Source: JAGVSR01 sp046074825 (GTDB taxonomy: Bacteria; Pseudomonadota; Alphaproteobacteria; Rhizobiales; Hyphomicrobiaceae). From it: a stretch of 13,082 bases of DNA. The notes beneath the pieces are model-generated. The model did not search any database. It had not been told where the DNA came from and was given only the letters and a program-made list of their open reading frames with translations. The translations under genes were made by a program, and so were the position numbers. The DNA is taken from contig JBJTOZ010000204.1 of NCBI GenBank assembly GCA_046074825.1, positions 1-13,082 of the forward strand. The letters run 5' to 3'. The stretch's first letter is position 1. Every line of letters begins with the position of its first letter. This document shows positions 6,412-13,082 of the stretch, piece by piece.

Positions 6412-7671
6412 ATGAAAAAAATTCGGACCTTTGTTTTCCTTATCCTTTCATTTCTAATCGGTCAAGCAACCTTTGGTTATGCCGAAGAAGACAGTTTTGG
6501 TGCAGATTTTTTAACCGCATTTCCTAAGAATGGTATATATGATCTTGTTGTAATGGGGGATGATTTTGCAGAAGGCCTTCATGAAGGAATTACAAAAAAA
6601 AACACAAACGAAAATAATCTTCAAATTAGCCCTAGGTACTTCTCCTTAATAGGATTAATTCGGAATAGTGGAGAAGAAAAATTAAACTCGCTTTACGAGT
6701 TTCTAAAGAATGAGAAGCCAAATATTGTTTTAATTATGATGGGTGCTTCTGATCGCATCAATATTCGGGACGCATCAGGTAAGCGTCTGAATATTGGCTC
6801 CCTAGAGTGGCGCTATGAATACAAAAAAAAACTAGATAAATTTCTCAAAATTTTCAAACAAGAAAAAATTGCAGTTTATGTGGTGGGAATGCCTTCTTTT
6901 TCTAATCCTGAAGTTAATGAATATGTCAAAGCAATAAACGATATATTTCGCGAGAGCACCTATGTTAATGGCATGAAATATATAGATACATACGCTAATT
7001 TTCTTGATGATACTGGAAATTACAATGCATGGGGACCAGATCTAAATGGGAAAATTATAAAAATAAGAGAAACAGATGAGCAGAGATTCACTAAAGCAGG
7101 AAACCTAATGTTAGCTAGTTTGATTGAGAGGGAACTTCGTAGAGATATTAAGGAAGCCCAGACACTTAAATTAGAGCCTCTTGCTGGCAACGAAACCGAG
7201 CAAATCAATATCAATCCTGACAGGCCATCCATTAAAAATAAAGATATGGAAGATACGCAATCATCCAATTTTCTGTCTTATCAAGATTTTACTCAGAAAA
7301 AATTTTTAGGGGAAGATATTGCCGCTGATAATGAAAAAATCTATCTCAAATTGAATAACAAATCAGGCCGGGATGACTCAACCGCCATAGATATTATAAG
7401 GCCATCCTTGTCTTCTAGCATTGTTTCTTTAGTTTCTAAGAAGGAAAGTGATAAAAAACAGAGAGCGATTAATGAAAAACTTTTTACATCCCTCAGCGAT
7501 GGGATGATTGCATTTAGTACAATAACTTTACCATCAACTGAACTAAATGATGTTCAATATAAAAAGTTTTCTCCGTCACAAGCATCTTTTTACAAACTTC
7601 TAATAAAAGGTGAGCGCCTTTCACCCAAAGAAGGTCGAGGGGATGACCTTCGCTGGCCCATATCTGATTAG
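6412..7671 (+). CDS. Exported DUF459 / SGNH-fold protein, apparently lacking catalytic Ser and His
   Basis: The product belongs to the DUF459 branch of the SGNH (GDSL-like) hydrolase fold, periplasmic by its signal peptide (about residues 1-24, MKKIRTFVFLILSFLIGQATFGYA). The SGNH blocks can be placed: block I at LVVMGDDFAEGL (45-56), block III at VLIMMGASDRINI (106-118), and block V at TDEQRFTKAGNLMLASLIEREL (221-242). In classical SGNH enzymes these blocks carry the nucleophile Ser (GDS), the oxyanion Asn (GxND) and the catalytic Asp and His (DxxH). Here they read GDD, GASD and DEQR, so Ser and His are replaced. The protein may be a non-catalytic binding member, or the family may use other residues. 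Residues 250-419 form a polar, poorly conserved tail. It follows the lytic transglycosylase gene, which supports a peptidoglycan-related role, but the substrate is unknown. No strong ribosome binding site precedes the ATG; GTGGGA is about 20 bases away. Confidence 0.8.
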   Translation: MKKIRTFVFLILSFLIGQATFGYAEEDSFGADFLTAFPKNGIYDLVVMGDDFAEGLHEGITKKNTNENNLQISPRYFSLIGLIRNSGEEKLNSLYEFLKNEKPNIVLIMMGASDRINIRDASGKRLNIGSLEWRYEYKKKLDKFLKIFKQEKIAVYVVGMPSFSNPEVNEYVKAINDIFRESTYVNGMKYIDTYANFLDDTGNYNAWGPDLNGKIIKIRETDEQRFTKAGNLMLASLIERELRRDIKEAQTLKLEPLAGNETEQININPDRPSIKNKDMEDTQSSNFLSYQDFTQKKFLGEDIAADNEKIYLKLNNKSGRDDSTAIDIIRPSLSSSIVSLVSKKESDKKQRAINEKLFTSLSDGMIAFSTITLPSTELNDVQYKKFSPSQASFYKLLIKGERLSPKEGRGDDLRWPISD

Positions 7672-7797
7672 TAATAACTATTTCAAAAATGCAATAAAGA
7701 TAGTATGCAATCGATTTACTGAGAAAGTAGACAAAGTAAGTATATATATTACTAGACATCTTAAATTGTAGAAATAAGAGATTACTGCATTCCCTTT

Positions 7798-8175
7798 CTA
7801 TTGACTTGGTTTTAAAGGGCGTCTGCGCCCTCGCTCTGATCTGGCACTCGTCTTGACGCGTTTTGCAATTTCGTCAAGTCGTCGTTTTGCAATTTCGAAG
7901 GCGTCCCTTAAAGCTATGAGTAGATCCCCTTGTGCATTTCCAACTTCTGATTCGTGTTTTAAAATGAGAGGTTTATGGTCTGGAATGCCAATATCAATTT
8001 TGATTTCGTAGGATTTACCCTTATGAGCATGCTTGTTTGGGGCTGCAACAACAACGCGACAGTGAGTAATTCTCGAATAAATTTTTTCCAATTTTATAAC
8101 TTTTTCCTGGATTTTTTCTTCAATAGAAAGACTTTTATCTAAACCTTTGAAAGTAATTTCTAATGGAGTATTCAT
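7798..8175 (-). CDS. hpf: Ribosome hibernation promoting factor, short HPF/RaiA family
   Basis: Members bind the 30S subunit at the decoding region, block translation and favour inactive ribosomes in starvation or stationary phase. The 125-residue protein is a single S30AE domain with the expected beta-alpha-beta-beta-beta-alpha order. LEITFKGLDKSLSIEEKIQEKVIKLEKIY covers the first strand and helix (5-33). HCRVVVAAPNKHAHKGKSYEIKIDIGIP covers the hairpin (38-65). The last helix is DLLIALRDAFEIAKRRLDEIAKRV (84-107). A very basic tail follows (108-123). The C-terminal dimerisation domain of long HPF (about 180-200 residues) is absent. The rpoN/ptsN neighbours often found beside alphaproteobacterial hpf are also absent here. 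The start ATG at 8175 has AAGAGGA four bases upstream, a strong ribosome binding site. The gene converges on the SGNH-like gene and stands 161 bases downstream of gltD on the same strand. Confidence 0.87.
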   Translation of the reverse strand: MNTPLEITFKGLDKSLSIEEKIQEKVIKLEKIYSRITHCRVVVAAPNKHAHKGKSYEIKIDIGIPDHKPLILKHESEVGNAQGDLLIALRDAFEIAKRRLDEIAKRVKTSARSERGRRRPLKPSQ

Positions 8176-8220
8176 TAAATCCTCTTATTATTCCTGAGAT
8201 TACTTCCTAATTAAAAAAAT

Positions 8221-8248
8221 ATTATATTAAAAATCCTATTCTTCAAAA
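8221..8248 (-). promoter_or_regulatory. Candidate promoter of hpf
   Basis: On the minus strand a perfect TATAAT (8226-8221) lies 16 bases after TTTTGA (8248-8243). RNA would begin at about 8214, giving a leader of about 38 bases that contains the AAGAGGA ribosome binding site. The -35 is poor and the region very AT-rich, so only the -10 is convincing. Confidence 0.35.
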
Positions 8249-8302
8249 CCTCAAAATCTTATAAAATTTTAAATCTAAAGGATTGAGCATATAAATTCGT
8301 TT

Positions 8303-8320
8303 TTACTAAAGCTTTAGTAA
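8303..8320. repeat. 18-bp perfect palindrome between gltD and hpf
   Basis: TTACTAAAGCTTTAGTAA is a perfect inverted repeat, 17 bases beyond the gltD stop and about 97 bases upstream of the predicted hpf transcript start. It is not followed by a T-run on the minus strand, so it does not look like an intrinsic terminator for gltBD. It could be a protein binding site or an RNA 3'-end hairpin. Confidence 0.45.
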
Positions 8321-8336
8321 TTATTAGAATATAATT

Positions 8337-9776
8337 TTAAAGGGGTAATATCGATTGGCCCATCAGTTCTTTATCTATTGCATGTGCTGCCTGTCGACCT
8401 TCACGAATAGCCCAAACGACAAGACTTTGACCTCGACGCACATCTCCAGCCGCATAGACATTACGATAGCCTGCTAGTTTATAATCTCGCTCATTAGCAT
8501 CAAGACCTCTAAATCTACCGCGGTTCACAATTTTTAAACCTAGTTCTTGAATAACGTCTGTTTCAATAGGCCCAGAGAAACCCATAGCTAAGAGGACCAA
8601 ATCAGCTTTTAAAGCACCTTCCGTACCAGGTATAGGTTTCATTTTATCGTCAACACCCACATAATGAAGGTTTTTAATTTGCCCGTTTTCTCCTGAAAAA
8701 CCTGTTGTTGATATAGAAAACTTTGATAAGCAGCCCTCTGCTTGGGAAGAAGACACACGAAGTTTTATGGGCCAATTTGGCCAAGAAAGTGCTTTGTTTT
8801 CTTTTTCTGGAGGTTTAGGCATAATCTCAAATTGAGTAACACTTTTTGCACCCTGACGAAATGATGTCCCGATGCAATCAGAACCTGTATCTCCTCCACC
8901 AATAACAACAACATCTTTGTTTTTTGCAGAAATTTCACTCCGACCTTTCATTATGGCTTCTCCATAATTTCGGCTGTTTTGTTGTGGGAGGAAATCCATA
9001 GCGAAGTGAATTCCTTTTAGATCTCTCCCTGACGAGGATGAAAAAAAATCAAAAGGCTTTTCCGAGCCCATAGCCAACAACAATGCGGAGTGTCGCCTTT
9101 CAAGATCACTAGTTTTTACATCTATGCCGACATGTACTCCGCATTCAAACTTAACCCCCTCACTTTCTAATTGTCTAATTCGTCTTTGAATGATTTTTTT
9201 CTCAAGTTTAAAATCTGGAATACCATATACGAGTAAACCTCCAGGTCTTGAATTTTTTTCGTAGACGATTACTTCATGTCCGGCTCTAGCCAGTTGCTGG
9301 GCAGCTGCAAGTCCAGTTGGGCCTGAACCAATAATTCCAATTGATTTTCCCGTTTTTCTCTCAGATGTTTCTGGAGCTATCCAACCTTCACTCCATGCAC
9401 GGTCGGCAATCATGCATTCTATTGTTTTAATCGTAACAGGCTTATCTTCAATATTTAGTGTACATGAAGCTTCACATGGCGCAGGACATACTCGTCCAGT
9501 AATCTCAGGAAAATTATTTGTTGAATGTAGATTTAAAGAAGCTTCTTTCCACTGCCCTTGGTAAATCAAATCATTCCAGTCAGGAATCTGATTATTTACA
9601 GGACAGCCGTTGTGACAATACGGAATACCACAATCCATACATCTAGAGGCTTGTGTTTTAACTTCACTATCAGAAAGTGGCAATATGAATTCGTGCCAAT
9701 GTTTAATACGACTTTCAACCGGTTCATATTTCCGATCTACCCGCTCAAACTCTATGAAACCAGTTGTCTTACCCAT
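8337..9776 (-). CDS. gltD: Glutamate synthase (NADPH) small subunit
   Basis: GltD takes electrons from NADPH through FAD and iron-sulfur clusters and passes them to GltB, which makes glutamate from glutamine and 2-oxoglutarate. The N-terminal cluster-binding region holds Cys46, 49, 54 and 58 (CMDCGIPYCHNGC) and Cys97, 101 and 105 (CPAPCEASC). The FAD Rossmann motif is GIIGSGPTGLAAA (147-159). The NADPH motif is GGGDTGSD (293-300). The second FAD contact region is YAAGDVRRGQSLVVWAIREG (441-460). The 479-residue length is usual. The ATG at 9776 has only a weak ribosome binding site. It lies 44 bases after the gltB stop on the same strand, with no promoter evident in between, so the pair forms one transcript. 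A 12-base palindrome CTTAAATTTAAG (9787-9798) sits in that gap. There is no sign of decay. Confidence 0.96.
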   Translation of the reverse strand: MGKTTGFIEFERVDRKYEPVESRIKHWHEFILPLSDSEVKTQASRCMDCGIPYCHNGCPVNNQIPDWNDLIYQGQWKEASLNLHSTNNFPEITGRVCPAPCEASCTLNIEDKPVTIKTIECMIADRAWSEGWIAPETSERKTGKSIGIIGSGPTGLAAAQQLARAGHEVIVYEKNSRPGGLLVYGIPDFKLEKKIIQRRIRQLESEGVKFECGVHVGIDVKTSDLERRHSALLLAMGSEKPFDFFSSSSGRDLKGIHFAMDFLPQQNSRNYGEAIMKGRSEISAKNKDVVVIGGGDTGSDCIGTSFRQGAKSVTQFEIMPKPPEKENKALSWPNWPIKLRVSSSQAEGCLSKFSISTTGFSGENGQIKNLHYVGVDDKMKPIPGTEGALKADLVLLAMGFSGPIETDVIQELGLKIVNRGRFRGLDANERDYKLAGYRNVYAAGDVRRGQSLVVWAIREGRQAAHAIDKELMGQSILPL

Positions 9777-9820
9777 TGTTTTTTATCTTAAATTTAAGCT
9801 CTGCAGTCAAATTCTTGAAT

Positions 9821-12800
9821 TTATGCCTGTATTTGTGAGGTTGTACTAGTGGAAAGTTGCTTTGCTAAATCAGTCAAAGCCCGTCGATACTCTAGTGGCA
9901 TAACTTTTTTAAACTTCGCTAAGTAATTTGGAAAATCACCAAGTATCTTACGTGCATGACGCGAATTGGTGTAGTGAGCGTGGCGTATTAGCAAAGCATG
10001 TAATCTTTCAGCATCCTGGAAACGCATATCCTGCATTACGGAATTTAGAGCCACTGGAGAACTCTCTCCAAAAATGGAGAGACTCTTTAGTGTTTCTGGA
10101 TCGCTCTTTATGGGCTCTATCTCAACCATTTCTTTGTTTAGACGACTTTCAAAAACTCCACTTTCGTCCAGTACATATGCAACACCTCCAGACATGCCTG
10201 CAGCAAAATTCCGTCCCGTTGGGCCAATAACAACAACACAACCTCCAGTCATATACTCACATCCATGATCACCGGTTCCCTCAACAACAGCCACCGCCCC
10301 TGAGTTTCGTACTGCAAAGCGCTCACCAGCCATACCTCTGAAGTAACATTCTCCCTGAATGGCACCGTAGAGAACCGTATTTCCAACAATCATGCTTTCT
10401 TCAGGAACAATACCTGAGGATGGATGAGGACGAACTATAATCTTAGCTCCAGAAAGTCCTTTACCAACATAATCGTTTGCCTCTCCGATTAAATCAAGTG
10501 TGAGACCGCGAGCACCCCAAGCACCAAACGACTGACCTGCAGTTCCTGCAAAAGTGAACCAAATAGTATCTTCGGGCAATCCTTCATGACCAAATTTTTT
10601 TGCAATCGCACCAGAAAGCATTGCACCAGTTGAACGATTTACATTATGAATTTCTAATTCCACTTTGACTGATTTTTTATTTTCCAAAGCCAAACGTGAC
10701 ATTTCGATAAGTTTGATATCTAAAACCTTCTCCAAACCGTGATTCTGTGTTTCGCAGTTTCGAATAGAAACAGTTTTGGGTAGGTCCGGTTTATAAAATA
10801 GGTTTGTAAAATCAAGCCCTCTTGCTTTCCAATGTTCAATTGCACGATCTTTATCAAGCAGATCTGTTTCGCCTATCATTTCATCAAATTTACGAAACCC
10901 AAGCGATGCCATAATCTCTCGGACCTCCTCAGCTACAAAAAAGAAATAATTTATTACATGCTCAGGCTTTCCTTGAAAGCGCGCGCGTAGCAATGGGTCT
11001 TGAGTCGCGACACCCACAGGACAGGTATTAAGATGGCATTTTCTCATCATAATACATCCTGCTGCAATGAGTGGGGCTGTCGCAAAACCGAACTCATCTG
11101 CTCCAAGTAGAGCACCAATTACCACGTCGCGACCAGTTCTCAGGCCTCCGTCCACTTGAACTGAAATACGGCCTCGAAGACGATTAGAAACGAGCGTTTG
11201 TTGCGTTTCTGCAAGTCCAATTTCCCAAGGTGATCCAGCATGTTTAATAGATGTTAAAGGTGACGCGCCGGTCCCTCCTTCAAACCCTGATATTGTCACA
11301 TGATCAGCTCGAGCCTTTGCAACACCCGCAGCAACTGTTCCAACACCTATCTCAGAGACAAGTTTTACCGAGACTTTTCCACTTGGATTTACATTTTTTA
11401 AATCAAATATAAGTTGTGCTAAATCTTCAATTGAGTAGATATCATGGTGAGGTGGTGGTGAAATAAGACCAACACCGGGGGTAGAGTGGCGCACTTTAGC
11501 AATAATGGCATCAACCTTATGTCCAGGTAATTGCCCCCCTTCTCCTGGCTTTGCTCCTTGAGCCATTTTAATCTGCATCATATCAGAATTAATTAAATAT
11601 TCCGTCGTCACTCCGAACCGACCAGATGCAACCTGTTTGATTGCTGAGCGCATGCTATCCCCATTTGGCATTGGCTTGTAGCGATCAGCCTCTTCTCCAC
11701 CTTCGCCAGTATTTGATTTTCCACCAATACGATTCATTGCTATTGCGAGTGTCGTATGTGCCTCACGGCTTATAGAACCAAAACTCATAGCTCCCGTTGA
11801 GAAACGCTTTACAATTTCTTTAGCTTCCTCAACTTCATGAAGAGGAATTTTTTTTCTAGCACATTCCTCAGCTAATCGGATTCTAAAAAGGCCTCGCAAT
11901 GTAAAAAGTTGCTCAGCTTGATCATTAATACTTTTAGAAAAACTTCTGTACTTGTCAGGTATCTGTCCAGAAATTGCTTGCTCAACAGCTGTCCCACGCA
12001 CTGCATGCTGTAAATCTGCGACGGTATCTGGTCTCCACGCGTGAACTTCACCTCTTATTCGGAAAGCGTATTCGCCGCCAACATCTAGGGCGTTCCTAAG
12101 AATAGGAAAATCACTAAACGCTAATTTGTGTCGTTCTACAGTTTCTCTTGCGATCTCACGTAAACCAACGCCCTCAATTTGAGTATGGGTACCTGTAAAA
12201 TATCTATCGACAAAGGAAGAGCGTAATCCTACAGCATCAAATATCTGGGCGCCACAATAGGATTGGTAAGTGGAGATCCCCATCTTTGCCATCACTTTAA
12301 GCAAACCTTTTCCAACTGCCTTAATATATTTTTTGTGTATTTCCTCTTTTGAGAGACTAATACCTAGGTCAGGAAGCATGGAGTTTAATGTTTCAAAGGC
12401 AAGGTAAGGATTTATAGCCTCTGCTCCGTATCCTGCTAAAGTACAGAATTGATTGATTTCATGGGCTTCACCAGTTTCAACAACAAGACCAACACGTGTT
12501 CTCAAACCTTGTTTAATAAGATGATGATGAACAGCCGAAGTTGCTAAAAGAGATGGAATTGCTATCCGATCTGGTCCGCATGCGCGATCAGATAAAATAA
12601 TTATATTAAATTCACTTGATCTAACACCCTCTTCGGCCTCTGCGCAAACGACGTCCAGTGCTGGCCCCATACCCTCGACAGATTTTTCAGACAGATACGT
12701 TATATCGATTGTAATACAATTAAAGTGATTGTCTTTTACTTCGCCAATCGCTCGTATCCGCTCCAAATCTTCATTCGTCAAAATTGGTTGTGTCGCTTCA

Positions 12801-13082
12801 AGTCGTTTAAGTTTCGAAGTGCCTTCAAGATCCAAAATATTGGGCCGAGGTCCAATAAAAGAAACGAGACTCATAACAATTTCTTCACGGATAGAATCTA
12901 TTGGTGGATTCGTAACCTGAGCAAAATTCTGCTTGAAGTAGGTATGCAAAAGCTTGGACTTTGAGGAAAGTGCGGATATTGGGGTATCATTTCCCATCGA
13001 TCCGACTGCTTCTTCTCCTTTGGAAGCCATAGGGGTCAACAAAAACTTTAAACTTTCTTCTGTGTAGCCAAAAGCCTGCTGA
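9821..13082 (-). CDS. gltB: Glutamate synthase (NADPH) large subunit, 5' end beyond the window
   Basis: GltB removes ammonia from glutamine, channels it through the protein and adds it to 2-oxoglutarate on FMN, giving glutamate. The reading frame is open to the right edge: bases 13043-13082 encode QQAFGYTEESLKF in frame, matching family sequence just before LLTPMASKGEEAVGSMGNDTP. The TTG at 13042 is therefore not a start. About 1,086 of an expected 1,500 or so residues are visible, and the N-terminal glutamine amidotransferase domain with its Cys1 nucleophile is outside the window. Counting from base 13042, the central domain (FAQVTNPPIDSIRE at 40-53) comes first. The FMN synthase domain follows (GGKSNTGEGGEE, 440-451; GFEGGTGASPLTS, 586-598). 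Next are the 3Fe-4S cysteines 663, 669 and 674 (CIMMRKCHLNTC). The GXGXG helix domain comes last (about 800-1010). It is followed by gltD in the same operon. Confidence 0.96.
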   Translation of the reverse strand, partial: QQAFGYTEESLKFLLTPMASKGEEAVGSMGNDTPISALSSKSKLLHTYFKQNFAQVTNPPIDSIREEIVMSLVSFIGPRPNILDLEGTSKLKRLEATQPILTNEDLERIRAIGEVKDNHFNCITIDITYLSEKSVEGMGPALDVVCAEAEEGVRSSEFNIIILSDRACGPDRIAIPSLLATSAVHHHLIKQGLRTRVGLVVETGEAHEINQFCTLAGYGAEAINPYLAFETLNSMLPDLGISLSKEEIHKKYIKAVGKGLLKVMAKMGISTYQSYCGAQIFDAVGLRSSFVDRYFTGTHTQIEGVGLREIARETVERHKLAFSDFPILRNALDVGGEYAFRIRGEVHAWRPDTVADLQHAVRGTAVEQAISGQIPDKYRSFSKSINDQAEQLFTLRGLFRIRLAEECARKKIPLHEVEEAKEIVKRFSTGAMSFGSISREAHTTLAIAMNRIGGKSNTGEGGEEADRYKPMPNGDSMRSAIKQVASGRFGVTTEYLINSDMMQIKMAQGAKPGEGGQLPGHKVDAIIAKVRHSTPGVGLISPPPHHDIYSIEDLAQLIFDLKNVNPSGKVSVKLVSEIGVGTVAAGVAKARADHVTISGFEGGTGASPLTSIKHAGSPWEIGLAETQQTLVSNRLRGRISVQVDGGLRTGRDVVIGALLGADEFGFATAPLIAAGCIMMRKCHLNTCPVGVATQDPLLRARFQGKPEHVINYFFFVAEEVREIMASLGFRKFDEMIGETDLLDKDRAIEHWKARGLDFTNLFYKPDLPKTVSIRNCETQNHGLEKVLDIKLIEMSRLALENKKSVKVELEIHNVNRSTGAMLSGAIAKKFGHEGLPEDTIWFTFAGTAGQSFGAWGARGLTLDLIGEANDYVGKGLSGAKIIVRPHPSSGIVPEESMIVGNTVLYGAIQGECYFRGMAGERFAVRNSGAVAVVEGTGDHGCEYMTGGCVVVIGPTGRNFAAGMSGGVAYVLDESGVFESRLNKEMVEIEPIKSDPETLKSLSIFGESSPVALNSVMQDMRFQDAERLHALLIRHAHYTNSRHARKILGDFPNYLAKFKKVMPLEYRRALTDLAKQLSTSTTSQIQA

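Noticed and set aside
8303..8320. Palindrome as intrinsic terminator of gltBD
   Set aside because: The hairpin is AT-rich and is followed by AAACG rather than Ts on the minus strand.
9928..10268. Plus-strand open frames inside gltB
   Set aside because: They lie entirely antisense to strongly conserved GltB coding sequence and show no recognisable domain or ribosome binding site.
13040..13042. TTG at 13042 as the start of gltB
   Set aside because: The frame stays open to the window edge and encodes family-typical residues upstream (QQAFGYTEESLKF). The GATase domain must also lie further upstream.

Overview
The window reads as low-GC alphaproteobacterial chromosome. The clade signal comes from a GapR-type protein (DUF2312), a DUF882 peptidase, an OxyR with the GHCLRDQ motif, a periplasmic lytic transglycosylase paired with a DUF459 SGNH-like protein, and a two-gene NADPH-type gltBD operon. 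From memory rather than from a search, this combination points to Rhizobiales or a nearby AT-rich, possibly host-associated lineage. The genus cannot be named from the sequence. No plasmid, phage, transposase, CRISPR, tRNA or rRNA signature was found, and the gene content is essentially housekeeping.

Layout, left to right. Positions 1-100 are a GC-rich degenerate repeat with a period of about 10-11 bp and a composition unlike everything after it. It abuts a 5'-truncated agmatine deiminase gene (aguA), followed four bases later by an intact N-carbamoylputrescine amidase gene (aguB). Together these encode the last two steps from agmatine to putrescine. Next is an exported DUF882/M15-like peptidase gene with a TTG start, convergent with oxyR. 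The oxyR gene has a good sigma70-type promoter, and a perfect LysR-type T-N11-A dyad sits just upstream of its -35 box. On the same strand, upstream of oxyR, lies gapR. Divergent from gapR is a two-gene envelope unit: a MltB-type lytic transglycosylase with a C-terminal peptidoglycan-binding domain, then an SGNH/DUF459 protein that appears to lack its catalytic Ser and His. This pair converges on a short ribosome hibernation factor gene (HPF/RaiA family). The rest of the window, on the minus strand, is the glutamate synthase operon: gltB, whose 5' end runs off the right edge, then gltD.

Functional themes are polyamine synthesis, cell-wall remodelling in the periplasm, peroxide sensing, nucleoid organisation, ribosome dormancy and ammonia assimilation through the GS-GOGAT cycle. 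I see no convincing undescribed multi-gene system. The items most worth checking are the repeat/aguA junction at about 100, the residue losses in the SGNH-like protein, and the LTTR-type box at the oxyR promoter.
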